Below, piece after piece: positions 54,848 through 61,951 of a stretch of DNA of 64,000 nucleotides. The stretch's first letter is position 1; every line of letters starts with the position of its first letter. Below the pieces are notes generated by a model. That model did no database searches, had not been told where the DNA came from, and was given only the letters and a program-made list of their open reading frames with translations. The stretch comes from Bacteroides sp. CAG:545. Lineage in GTDB: Bacteria > Bacteroidota > Bacteroidia > Bacteroidales > UBA932. The DNA lies in contig HF996009.1 in NCBI GenBank assembly GCA_000432515.1, positions 25,003 to 89,002 on the forward strand, read 5' to 3'. The position numbers and the translations under genes were made by a program.

Positions 54848-56515
54848 CTAACTAAGTCCGTCTATGGCACCGTCCTTCACGTCGATCCTGAGAGCCTGCG
54901 GCGATTTCGGCAGCCCCGGCATGCGGATGATGTCTCCTGCGATGGCCACTATCATCTCTGCCCCGGCATTGATGACAACGTCCTTGATGTCGAACTCGAA
55001 TCCTTCCGGCGCTCCGTAGAGTTTAGGGTCCTGTGAGAATGAATACTGCGTCTTGGCGATGCAGACAGGGAATTTCGCGTACTCCGTGCCCTCGATTTTC
55101 GCGAGCATCTTGCGGGCTTCCGGACTGAACTCCACAGCCCCGGCACGATAAATCTCTTTCGCTACGCGGGTTATCTTGTTTTCAATGCTTTCCTCGTCCC
55201 GGTAGATGAATTTCACCGGCTCGGAAGGCTGATTGTCAATGGTTTTCACGACAAGTTCCGCGAGTTCTACCGCACCATCACCGCCTCTGCTGAATGCGTC
55301 GTTCAATGCAAACGGCACTCCGAGTTCGGCGCAATGTTCACGTACCATCCGGATTTCGTCGTCCCTGTCATCGCCGAACTTGTTGAAGCATACGAGTACG
55401 CTCTGTCCGAATTTGCGCATGTTCTCAATGTGTCTGTCCAGATTGGCAAATCCTTTCCGTACACCTTCCTCCGAGGCTTCGCTGATTTTGTCCACAGGTA
55501 CGTCGCCGTGCATCTTGAGTCCGCGCAATGTGGCTACAAGTATGGTGAGTGACGGGTTCAGCCCCGCTTTCCTGCATTTGATGTCGAAGAATTTCTCTGC
55601 ACCCAGATCTGCACCGAAGCCGGCCTCAGTCACCACGTAGTCACCATAGGTCATGGCCATACGTGTGGCGAGAATGGAGTTGCAGCCGTGAGCGATATTG
55701 GCAAAAGGACCGCCGTGGATGAATGCCGGTGTGCCTTCCGTGGTCTGCACGAGGTTCGGGTTCATCGCATCCAGAAGCAGGGCCACGATAGCGCCTGCGA
55801 CTCCCATGTCCTTAACCGTAAACGGCTTGTTGTCAAGTGTATAGCCGAGGAGAATGTTCTCGATTCTGCGTCTGAGGTCGTCAATGTCCCTGGACAGGCA
55901 GAGGATGGCCATTATTTCTGAAGCCGGTGTGATGTCGAAGCCTGATTCCTGTACAAGTCCGTTGGAGTGAGGCCCGAGACCGGTTACGATATGCCTGAGC
56001 GAGCGGTCGTTCACGTCCATCACGCGTTTCCACAATATCTGTTTCAGTCCGAAGCCTTCTGCCTGGTGCTGGTACAGATAGTTGTCCAGCAGTGCTGAAA
56101 TCATATTGTTGGCCGATGTGATGGCGTGGAAATCTCCGGTAAAATGCAGATTGATCTTCTCCATCGGAAGAATCTGGGCGTATCCGCCGCCTGCCGCCCC
56201 GCCTTTCATTCCGAAGCAAGGGCCGAGAGAAGGCTCCCTCAATGCAGCCACAGCATTTTTCCCGATTTTATTGAGTCCGAGAGCAAGTCCCACCGAGACC
56301 GTCGTCTTTCCGATTCCTGCTTTGGTAGGTGTGATGGCAGTCACCAGAATCAGTTTGCTTTTCTTGACTTTCTCCTCATCTATCAGAGTAAGAGGCACTT
56401 TGGCCATATTCTTTCCATAGGGTTCAAGCTCTTCCTGCGGTATCCCCAGTCTTTCCGCAATCTCGCCGATCGGCCTGAGCCTGATGCTTCTTGCAATCTC
56501 AATGTCAGATTTCAT
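54848..56515 (-). CDS. fhs: Formate--tetrahydrofolate ligase
   Basis: A 555-residue cytoplasmic enzyme forming 10-formyltetrahydrofolate from formate, ATP and tetrahydrofolate. It has the P-loop TPTKAGIGKTTVSVGLALGL, LREPSLGPCFGMKGGAAGGG, the INLHFTGDFHAIT stretch, PAFIHGGPFANIAHGCNS, TEAGFGADLGAEKFFD and the C-terminal IVAIAGDIIRMPGLPKSP. Length matches the family. A TATCTTTG element lies on its strand at 56537-56544, about 22 bases upstream of the start. A PHP phosphatase gene follows in the same operon. Confidence 0.97.
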   Translation of the reverse strand: MKSDIEIARSIRLRPIGEIAERLGIPQEELEPYGKNMAKVPLTLIDEEKVKKSKLILVTAITPTKAGIGKTTVSVGLALGLNKIGKNAVAALREPSLGPCFGMKGGAAGGGYAQILPMEKINLHFTGDFHAITSANNMISALLDNYLYQHQAEGFGLKQILWKRVMDVNDRSLRHIVTGLGPHSNGLVQESGFDITPASEIMAILCLSRDIDDLRRRIENILLGYTLDNKPFTVKDMGVAGAIVALLLDAMNPNLVQTTEGTPAFIHGGPFANIAHGCNSILATRMAMTYGDYVVTEAGFGADLGAEKFFDIKCRKAGLNPSLTILVATLRGLKMHGDVPVDKISEASEEGVRKGFANLDRHIENMRKFGQSVLVCFNKFGDDRDDEIRMVREHCAELGVPFALNDAFSRGGDGAVELAELVVKTIDNQPSEPVKFIYRDEESIENKITRVAKEIYRAGAVEFSPEARKMLAKIEGTEYAKFPVCIAKTQYSFSQDPKLYGAPEGFEFDIKDVVINAGAEMIVAIAGDIIRMPGLPKSPQALRIDVKDGAIDGLS

Positions 56516-56536
56516 ATTCCGTTTTGTTAAGTCTTA

Positions 56537-56544
56537 CAAAGATA
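56537..56544 (-). promoter_or_regulatory. -7 promoter element of fhs
   Basis: TATCTTTG on the minus strand, a perfect TAnnTTTG match, 22 bases before the fhs start. The candidate TTG partner at 56567-56569 is 22 bases away, slightly long. Confidence 0.5.
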
Positions 56545-56545
56545 G

Positions 56546-56592
56546 TAAATCCTCCACAAATCTCTACAACTTATTTTCACCGCTTGCTTACA
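56546..56592. repeat. Left imperfect direct repeat at the hsd locus border
   Basis: About 45 bases here (AAATCCTCCACAAATCTCTAC, then AACTTATTTT and GCTTAC) match 63671-63717 with a few changes and small gaps. This copy ends in the hsdR stop codon. Confidence 0.55.
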
Positions 56593-59500
56593 GCCCGAAA
56601 TACCGCTCGAAGAAACTCTGGATCTTCTCGATGACGGATCTCTTCTTCTCCTGCCTGTTGCCGCCGCCGAAACGCGACATCGGCGGAAGAATCTTGTCAA
56701 TGTCCGTGCCCGTGGTCCTGACCTGTCCGTCCCTGAAGCTGCTTTCGATGAACTTCTCAGTCTCCTCCGGCTTAAGATGTTCACTTTCAATGATTTCATT
56801 CAAGTCCTCAGCCTTGCGCCGCTGGACATATTCCCGCCATCCCCGGTCCACATCCGTACCTGCATTGACACTGCTTATGAAACTTTCTATCAGCTCCTTC
56901 TTGCTCCTGAGCTGGAGACTTGAACCGATGGCCTTCGAGATATTGACCAGAATCTCCTTGTCAGTGCAGTTCGTGTCGTGATATTTCTGCACCAGCAGGA
57001 GGATATAGTCAATGTTGATTTCCACCTGGCGGATCAGCTCGGTCTCGAAGATGAGGTCATCATTGATGTTTTCCTTGTCCCCCGGTTTCCTGCGGCGCCA
57101 TTTGTCCCGCAAGTCGAGATAATGACTCTGGTAATCCTGCAACTGCCTGTCCGACAGCTCTTCACGTCCCTCATATTGGTCGAATGTGGAGAGAATGTTG
57201 ATGGATTTCAGCAGGCTTCCGAACAGTGCTACAAAACGCTTTTCCGCATCCTCGCCCAAAACAGGCCGGCCTTCCGGAAATTCGCTCTTGAGCTGATCGA
57301 CCAGCTCACTGTAGCCGTAGCAATGCTTGCCGTCCTTGTTGTCATAACCGTTGTAGTATGACCAGAAATCCTTGAGCACGACTATACTGCTGGCATCCTT
57401 GTCCCCGAACAGGGCGATGGCATCGTCGGTGGCCTGTTGCAAATCCCTGAAACATACTATGTTGCCGAAAGTCTTTACGGAATTGAGTATCCTGTTCGTT
57501 CTGGAAAACGCCTGGATGAGCCCGTGCTGCTTCAGGTTCTTGTCCACGAACAGAGTGTTGAGCGTGGTGGCGTCAAACCCTGTGAGGAACATGTTCACCA
57601 CGATAAGCAGATCCACCTGCCTGTTTTTCATCCTCAGGGACAGGTCCTTGTAGTAGTTCTGGAACTTGTCGCCGGACGTGTCGTAATTCGTGGCGAACAT
57701 CTGGTTGTAATCCTTGATTGCACCCTCCAGAAAATCCCGGGACTGCTGGTCCAGCTGCGTTGTGCTCTCCGGATTCTCCTCTGCCAGGATACCGTCAATG
57801 TCTTCCTCATTGGCACTGTAACTGTATATCGTGGCAATCTTGAGCCTTTGAGACTCAGGCAGATCGGCCTGCTGCTTCTTGAACTCATTGTAATACGCCT
57901 TGGCCATCGGAATGGAGGCCACGGCGAACATTGCATTGAATCCGTTCAGTTTCTGCTCCGTCTTGTGTTCCGAAACTGCTGCCCCTTTCTTCGCGCTGGC
58001 GACCTTGTGGATATCATCGAGAACCCTGAAGGAATAGTAGGAACTGCGTTTGGTCTTCTGGTCGAAATGGTCAATGATATATTTCACCACCTGCGACACT
58101 CTTTCCGGCGAAGCCATTGCCTTTTCCCTGTCAATGGCGGAAATCTGTTCATCCGCAATGCCGGTTTTCTCCTTGATGGTATTGACGTAGTCGATCCTGA
58201 AGGGCAGGACATTCTCGTCATTGATCGCATCCACAATGGTGTAGGTGTGGAGCTTGTCGCCGAAGGCCTGTTGGGTGGTCTTCAGCCTCAGGTCACCGCC
58301 TGTCCCTGCATTCTGTGCGAAAATCGGCGTGCCGGTGAACCCGAAAAGATGGTATTTCTTGAAGTTCTTCGTGATGGCTGTGTGCATCTCGCCGAAGTTG
58401 CTTCTGTGGCATTCGTCGAAAATGATCACCACGCGCTGCTGGAAAACAGGATGGTTCTTGTTCTTCTGGACAAAGATGGAAAGCTTCTGTATGGTAGTGA
58501 CAATGATGCGGTAGTCATGGTATCCGCCGCTCTTGTCCCTGTTCTCCAACTGCCTCTGCAGTACGGCGGTAGAAGAATTGCCGTCAGCCGCGCCTTCCTC
58601 GAAACGGTTGTATTCCTTCATCGTCTGGTAGTCCAGGTCTTTTCTATCGACCACGAAAAGGACTTTGTCGATGTAGGGGAGTCCGGATGCCAGCTGCGCT
58701 GTCTTGAATGAGGTCAATGTCTTGCCGGAGTCCGTCGTGTGCCAGATGTATCCGCCCCCTCTGATGCTCCCGTAGAACTTGTAGTTGTGTGCGACATTGA
58801 TCCGCTGGATGATTCTTTCAGTGGCAGCAATCTGGTACGGACGCATCACCATCAGCATCCTTTCGCTTGTGAAGACGCAATACTTGGTGAGGATGTTCAG
58901 CAGGGTGTGCTTGGAGAAGAATGTCTTGGTAAAATCAAGCAAGTCATTGATTACCTTATTGTTGCTGTCGGCCCAGAATGAAGAGAACTCGAATGAGTTG
59001 CTGGTCTTCCTGGACTTGTTCCGTCCTCCGGTCTCCTGCTCTTTCAGATGGTTTGCGCGGGTGGTGTTCGAGTAGTATTTCGTGTTGGTGCCGTTCGAGA
59101 TGACAAATATCTGCACGTACTCGTAGAGTCCGCTTCCCGCCCAGAAACTATCCCGCTGATAGCGGTTTATCTGGTTGAACGCTTCTTTCAGCTGTACGCC
59201 ACGGCGTTTCAGTTCAATGTGTACGAGGGGGAGTCCGTTGACAAGTACGGTCACGTCGTACCTCGTGTCATAGTTTCCGTCTTCCTCGACATATTGGTTG
59301 ATGACCTGGACGAAATTGTTGTGGATATTCTTCTTGTCGATGAGGTAGATGTTCCGGCTTTCCCCGTTGTCCCTCTTCAGGACCTGGATGTAATCTTCCT
59401 GTATTCTGGCGGTCTTGGCTACAATATCATCGTTCTTGTTGGCAATGCACTCGTTGAAGAAGTGCTCCCATTCATTGTCGGTGAAATGGTAGTCGTTCAG

Positions 59501-59707
59501 CTTCTCCAGACTTGTGCGGAGATTGGATACGAGGTCCGCCTCCGTATGGATCGGCAGGTACTCATAGCCCTGCTCCCCAAGGAGTCTGATGAACTCTTTC
59601 TCCAGCTCAGCCTCGCTCTGGTACGCCTCGGACGTGCTCACCGCGTGCTCATATTCCGAGACCACAGTGTACTCTGCGCTTTCTGCAATGATATTGTATT
59701 GGGACAT
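56588..59707 (-). CDS. hsdR: Type I restriction endonuclease subunit R
   Basis: A 1039-residue motor and nuclease subunit. The N-terminal nuclease domain has YDVTVLVNGLPLVHIELKRR (D...ExK type). The translocase has RPYQIAATERI, a Walker A region reading WHTTDSGKTLTSFKTAQL, FVVDRKDLDYQT, the DECH box IIFDECHRSNFGE, FGFTGTPIF and NMFLTGFDATTLNTLFVDKNL, QAFSRTNRIL. A C-terminal helical region for assembly follows. The Walker A normally reads HTTGSGKT; here Gly is Asp (codon GAC at about 58731), which might weaken ATP use. It is last in the hsd operon, 3 bases after the GIY-YIG gene. Confidence 0.95.
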   Translation of the reverse strand: MSQYNIIAESAEYTVVSEYEHAVSTSEAYQSEAELEKEFIRLLGEQGYEYLPIHTEADLVSNLRTSLEKLNDYHFTDNEWEHFFNECIANKNDDIVAKTARIQEDYIQVLKRDNGESRNIYLIDKKNIHNNFVQVINQYVEEDGNYDTRYDVTVLVNGLPLVHIELKRRGVQLKEAFNQINRYQRDSFWAGSGLYEYVQIFVISNGTNTKYYSNTTRANHLKEQETGGRNKSRKTSNSFEFSSFWADSNNKVINDLLDFTKTFFSKHTLLNILTKYCVFTSERMLMVMRPYQIAATERIIQRINVAHNYKFYGSIRGGGYIWHTTDSGKTLTSFKTAQLASGLPYIDKVLFVVDRKDLDYQTMKEYNRFEEGAADGNSSTAVLQRQLENRDKSGGYHDYRIIVTTIQKLSIFVQKNKNHPVFQQRVVIIFDECHRSNFGEMHTAITKNFKKYHLFGFTGTPIFAQNAGTGGDLRLKTTQQAFGDKLHTYTIVDAINDENVLPFRIDYVNTIKEKTGIADEQISAIDREKAMASPERVSQVVKYIIDHFDQKTKRSSYYSFRVLDDIHKVASAKKGAAVSEHKTEQKLNGFNAMFAVASIPMAKAYYNEFKKQQADLPESQRLKIATIYSYSANEEDIDGILAEENPESTTQLDQQSRDFLEGAIKDYNQMFATNYDTSGDKFQNYYKDLSLRMKNRQVDLLIVVNMFLTGFDATTLNTLFVDKNLKQHGLIQAFSRTNRILNSVKTFGNIVCFRDLQQATDDAIALFGDKDASSIVVLKDFWSYYNGYDNKDGKHCYGYSELVDQLKSEFPEGRPVLGEDAEKRFVALFGSLLKSINILSTFDQYEGREELSDRQLQDYQSHYLDLRDKWRRRKPGDKENINDDLIFETELIRQVEINIDYILLLVQKYHDTNCTDKEILVNISKAIGSSLQLRSKKELIESFISSVNAGTDVDRGWREYVQRRKAEDLNEIIESEHLKPEETEKFIESSFRDGQVRTTGTDIDKILPPMSRFGGGNRQEKKRSVIEKIQSFFERYFGL

Positions 59708-59710
59708 AGG

Positions 59711-60376
59711 CTATTTTCTTTTTTCAAGTCTTAATCTTAACTCATTCAGCACCTCACCCTTGTATTTGAACCATAGTGTTCCCTGGACGGGGTGGTCAAA
59801 GTGTTTCAGTTCCCGTGCAAGGGCTGACAGGGATGTTGTCTGTCCCTTATAAAGGATGTGCCTGTCATCAAGGACTGTCGCCACGACTGACTCGTCTTCA
59901 ACGAAGGTAACCTCGCTGCCAAAAGCTATATTGCAATCTGAGAACCTGAAAGGACCTCTCTTCGATTCTGCTCTCACGTCTTCAGCTATCTTCTCATCTT
60001 CCACCTCATGTCCTTCCGGTTTCATTTTCTTCAACCTGTCAGTGGTGCCGCTAATCTTGGCAATGCAATCCAGAAGAGAGTAGGCATCCTCTGCCGACAT
60101 TGCATAGAACTCCTTGACACGCTGTTTCCCGTCAAAGGTCTCAATGGTTCTCAAGTCGGGGTTCAGGCTGTCAATCAGCTTGTGGAGTTCCTTGTCAGTA
60201 AGATCACTCTCCACCTCATAGATGGCATACACCCTGAATGCAAAAGGGATGGTTTCACTCCTGTTGAGTTGCTTCAGCCTCTGTTCAATATCGGTGGCAT
60301 ACCCGATCTTGACGTAATCAGGAAAGGAAGGATTGGTCAGAATGTAGATTACTCCTTTATGTTCTTTCTTTGCCAT
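59711..60376 (-). CDS. GIY-YIG nuclease-like protein in the hsd operon
   Basis: A 221-residue protein with the GIY-YIG core GVIYILTNPSFPDYVKIGYA, then DIEQRLKQLNRSE, resembling the T5orf172/MUG113 type. The region YEVESDLTDKELHKLIDSL and a Phe/Tyr pair (RVKEFYAMSAEDAY) complete the nuclease-like domain by about residue 95. The C-terminal half (VVATVLDDRHILYKGQTTSLSALARELK, then GTLWFKYKGE) looks like a DUF4357-type DNA- or modification-binding domain. It lies 3 bases from both hsdS and hsdR, so it is expressed with them. Its role there is unknown; an extra nuclease or regulator of the restriction system is inference. Confidence 0.78.
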   Translation of the reverse strand: MAKKEHKGVIYILTNPSFPDYVKIGYATDIEQRLKQLNRSETIPFAFRVYAIYEVESDLTDKELHKLIDSLNPDLRTIETFDGKQRVKEFYAMSAEDAYSLLDCIAKISGTTDRLKKMKPEGHEVEDEKIAEDVRAESKRGPFRFSDCNIAFGSEVTFVEDESVVATVLDDRHILYKGQTTSLSALARELKHFDHPVQGTLWFKYKGEVLNELRLRLEKRK

Positions 60377-60379
60377 ATC

Positions 60380-60916
60380 TTATGCCTCTTTTCTTTTGAA
60401 GGTCAATAACTTGTCTCGATAAAACTCATACTGCTGCCTGCGCTTTTCCATTTCTGCCGGAAGCCCCGAAGTCAGGTCGTTGGTGAGGGTATCGAAGCGG
60501 TCAAGGATGTCTGCGATTCTCTGTTGCTCCTCCATCGGTGGGATGGGGATTCTTTTTTGTTTTACTTCAGTTGAATTCATGTTAGGGACACTGCTCTTTT
60601 TTATATCAAAACCAACTGTTGAAAGAATATAAAACAGGTATTTTGTTGATATTATTTTACTCAGAGGTATAAGTACTTTCAATCTAATTATCGGAGTGAA
60701 GTATGCTGAATGAAAAAATACGGCTCCGGTATTCGCTCCAATTGATGAAATACATACGGCATCTTGAGTAATTTGATATGTCGCTGAATATCCATAAATA
60801 TCCTTACCGTTTCCCCATATAGGATATTTAAAATCTCCTTGTGGTGTATCTCCTTTGATGCTATCAACAGGGACTTCTCCGCCAGTGATGACATTACATA
60901 TCTCCCCAATCTTCAT
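60380..60916 (-). CDS. hsdS: Type I specificity subunit, second half (second target recognition domain)
   Basis: 178 residues comprising one target recognition domain (KIGEICNVITGGEVPVDS, YPIWGNGKDIYGYSAT, AVCISSIGANTGAVFF) and the conserved helix (IPIPPMEEQQRIADILDRFDTL) ending with RRQQYEFYRDKLLTF. Upstream of its ATG the frame is open and reads GQEIKWMKIGEICNV, the usual start of a second domain in a full subunit, so its real beginning lies in the upstream half. The two frames would be joined by adding one G to the G7 tract (60932-60938). As it stands it could be made as a half subunit. Confidence 0.85.
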   Translation of the reverse strand: MKIGEICNVITGGEVPVDSIKGDTPQGDFKYPIWGNGKDIYGYSATYQITQDAVCISSIGANTGAVFFHSAYFTPIIRLKVLIPLSKIISTKYLFYILSTVGFDIKKSSVPNMNSTEVKQKRIPIPPMEEQQRIADILDRFDTLTNDLTSGLPAEMEKRRQQYEFYRDKLLTFKRKEA

Positions 60917-60921
60917 CCACT

Positions 60922-61506
60922 TTATTTCTTGCCCCCCCTATTTATATCCTTGAAATTCAATAAATTATCGCGATAAAAGTTGTATTGTTGCTTTCTTTTT
61001 TGCAGTTCTGCTTGCAGTTCTGCTTGCAGTTCTGTAAACGCATCTAACACTCTCACGATCTCTTCCTGCACAGGAAGCGGCGGCACTGGGATTTCAAAAT
61101 CTTCAATCATAGGCTTTCTAATAGATGTAACTGTCGCACTAACTGCTTTTGTCATTATGAATCGCTTGAATGCGCTTTTCATGTAATAGAAAGCGAATTT
61201 TACATTTATTTGTTGTGTTGTGAAATGTATCCTATATACTCTTTGATGTAGCGCATATTTCCCATTGATATAATGAAAAATATCACCTATGCCACCTTCG
61301 CCTGGGATAATAATGGCTTCTTCGTCATATTCGAAATCATTTTTGCTCTTGACAATTTGAGACCTTACGAAAAATGGGTATTTCCCATCTTCATCTGCTT
61401 CATTGCCATTACTACTGCCTGTCCCGACTTGTGCTATATCTTTGATTTTAATCCACTCCACTCCATCCGGACAGTACTGCTGTATTAACTTTTCTAACTT
61501 GCTCAT
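60922..61506 (-). CDS. hsdS: Type I specificity subunit, first half (first target recognition domain)
   Basis: Start at 61506 (MSKLEKLIQQYCPDGVEWIKI), the conserved S-subunit opening; five earlier in-frame residues are unlikely. The 194 residues hold one recognition domain (YPFFVRSQIVKSKN, IIIPGEGGIGDIFHY) and the helix IPVPPLPVQEEIVRVLDAF followed by three (T/A)ELQ units and KRKQQYNFYRDNLLNFKD. After the G7 tract the frame ends RGGKK and stop. Such one-domain halves can dimerise and give a palindromic site, while the joined form would recognise an asymmetric one (known from NgoAV and similar). Confidence 0.88.
   Translation of the reverse strand: MSKLEKLIQQYCPDGVEWIKIKDIAQVGTGSSNGNEADEDGKYPFFVRSQIVKSKNDFEYDEEAIIIPGEGGIGDIFHYINGKYALHQRVYRIHFTTQQINVKFAFYYMKSAFKRFIMTKAVSATVTSIRKPMIEDFEIPVPPLPVQEEIVRVLDAFTELQAELQAELQKRKQQYNFYRDNLLNFKDINRGGKK
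60932..60938 (-). repeat. G7 tract (minus strand) between the hsdS halves
   Basis: Seven C on the plus strand. With eight or five G the two hsdS frames fuse into one 375-residue (for eight) subunit. Confidence 0.9.
61002..61034 (-). repeat. 12-bp repeats encoding (T/A)ELQ in hsdS
   Basis: GCAGTTCTGCTT is present in two full copies (61002-61013, 61014-61025) and a 9-base part (61026-61034). They encode the tetrapeptide repeats in the spacer helix between the two recognition domains. Confidence 0.9.
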
Positions 61507-61524
61507 GTTTCCTTCTGTCAAGTA

Positions 61525-61554
61525 TTGCTTTTTCCTTTTAATTGCTTACCTTTG
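61525..61554 (+). promoter_or_regulatory. Plus-strand promoter inside the hsd locus
   Basis: TTG at 61525-61527 and TACCTTTG at 61547-61554, 19 bases apart: a full match to the Bacteroidota consensus, pointing away from hsdS and towards hsdM. Transcription would start near 61560. Confidence 0.65.
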
Positions 61555-61559
61555 CATTG

Positions 61560-61636
61560 GAGATTTTCATGTGAATGGTTGAGGGGCTCGTCAAACTTAT
61601 TTTAAAAAGCATTCGCCCACGGGTGAGTGCTTTTTG
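61560..61636 (+). ncRNA. Candidate leader RNA or small RNA with terminator hairpin
   Basis: From the predicted start near 61560, a segment of about 77 bases ends in a hairpin (61604-61618 with 61621-61635, two G-T pairs; the bases next to the 2-base centre cannot all pair) followed by TTTTTGCGTTTT. Bases 61586-61598 (GCTCGTCAAACTT) are a perfect 13-base complement of 61734-61746, near the start of the downstream ORF. This could be a terminated small RNA, an attenuator or a pairing leader. No family is recognised. Confidence 0.4.
61604..61635 (+). terminator. Leader hairpin with T run
   Basis: AAAAAGC...GCTTTTT stem with T tract on the plus strand; it can act as a terminator or attenuator ahead of the 47-residue ORF. 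Confidence 0.6.
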
Positions 61637-61712
61637 CGTTTTAGAGATATACTGACGGAAGTACTCTCAAAGGCCGCTCTCAGCTCTCAAGCTTACAAAT
61701 CATTTATGCAAC

Positions 61713-61856
61713 ATGAAAATATCCATTATCATCAAGTTTGACGAGCGCCCTGGCACAGAGTGCGGAGCAGCTCACAAACCTATTTTTGTCAGAGGCCATT
61801 TCAGAATGGTCGGAGGCAAAAAGGTTTACGTGAAGGCCCACTACCGTAACCGGTAG
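61713..61856 (+). CDS. Small basic 47-residue protein between hsdM and hsdS, opposite strand
   Basis: ATG at 61713, stop TAG at 61854-61856. The protein starts MKISIIIKFDERPG and ends in a basic pattern VRGHFRMVGGKKVYVKAHYR: GHxR, then GKxVxV, then HxR. I recall this pattern from small or C-terminal modules in phage and plasmid proteins but cannot name the family. It has its own consensus promoter at 61525-61554 and a perfect 8-bp hairpin after it (61892-61914). The overlapping minus-strand frame (61704-61952) shows no domain and is less convincing. It runs against the hsd genes, so it may be a regulator or passenger; function unknown. Confidence 0.55.
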   Translation: MKISIIIKFDERPGTECGAAHKPIFVRGHFRMVGGKKVYVKAHYRNR

Positions 61857-61891
61857 GCGGACAGCCTTGTCTGAACGCCCGTCAGTATCGG

Positions 61892-61914
61892 AGCCGCTCC
61901 CCACCCGAGCGGCT
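61892..61914 (+). terminator. Hairpin after the 47-residue ORF
   Basis: Perfect 8-bp GC-rich stem (61892-61899 with 61907-61914) and a 7-base loop; weak T content after it on either strand. Confidence 0.5.
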
Positions 61915-61951
61915 TCGTCATTACCTTCCACTCCGAAATAGCACAATGACA

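Noticed and set aside
57437..58711. 424-residue plus-strand frame opposite hsdR
   Set aside because: It lies fully inside hsdR, whose domains are unmistakable, and its translation shows no known pattern.
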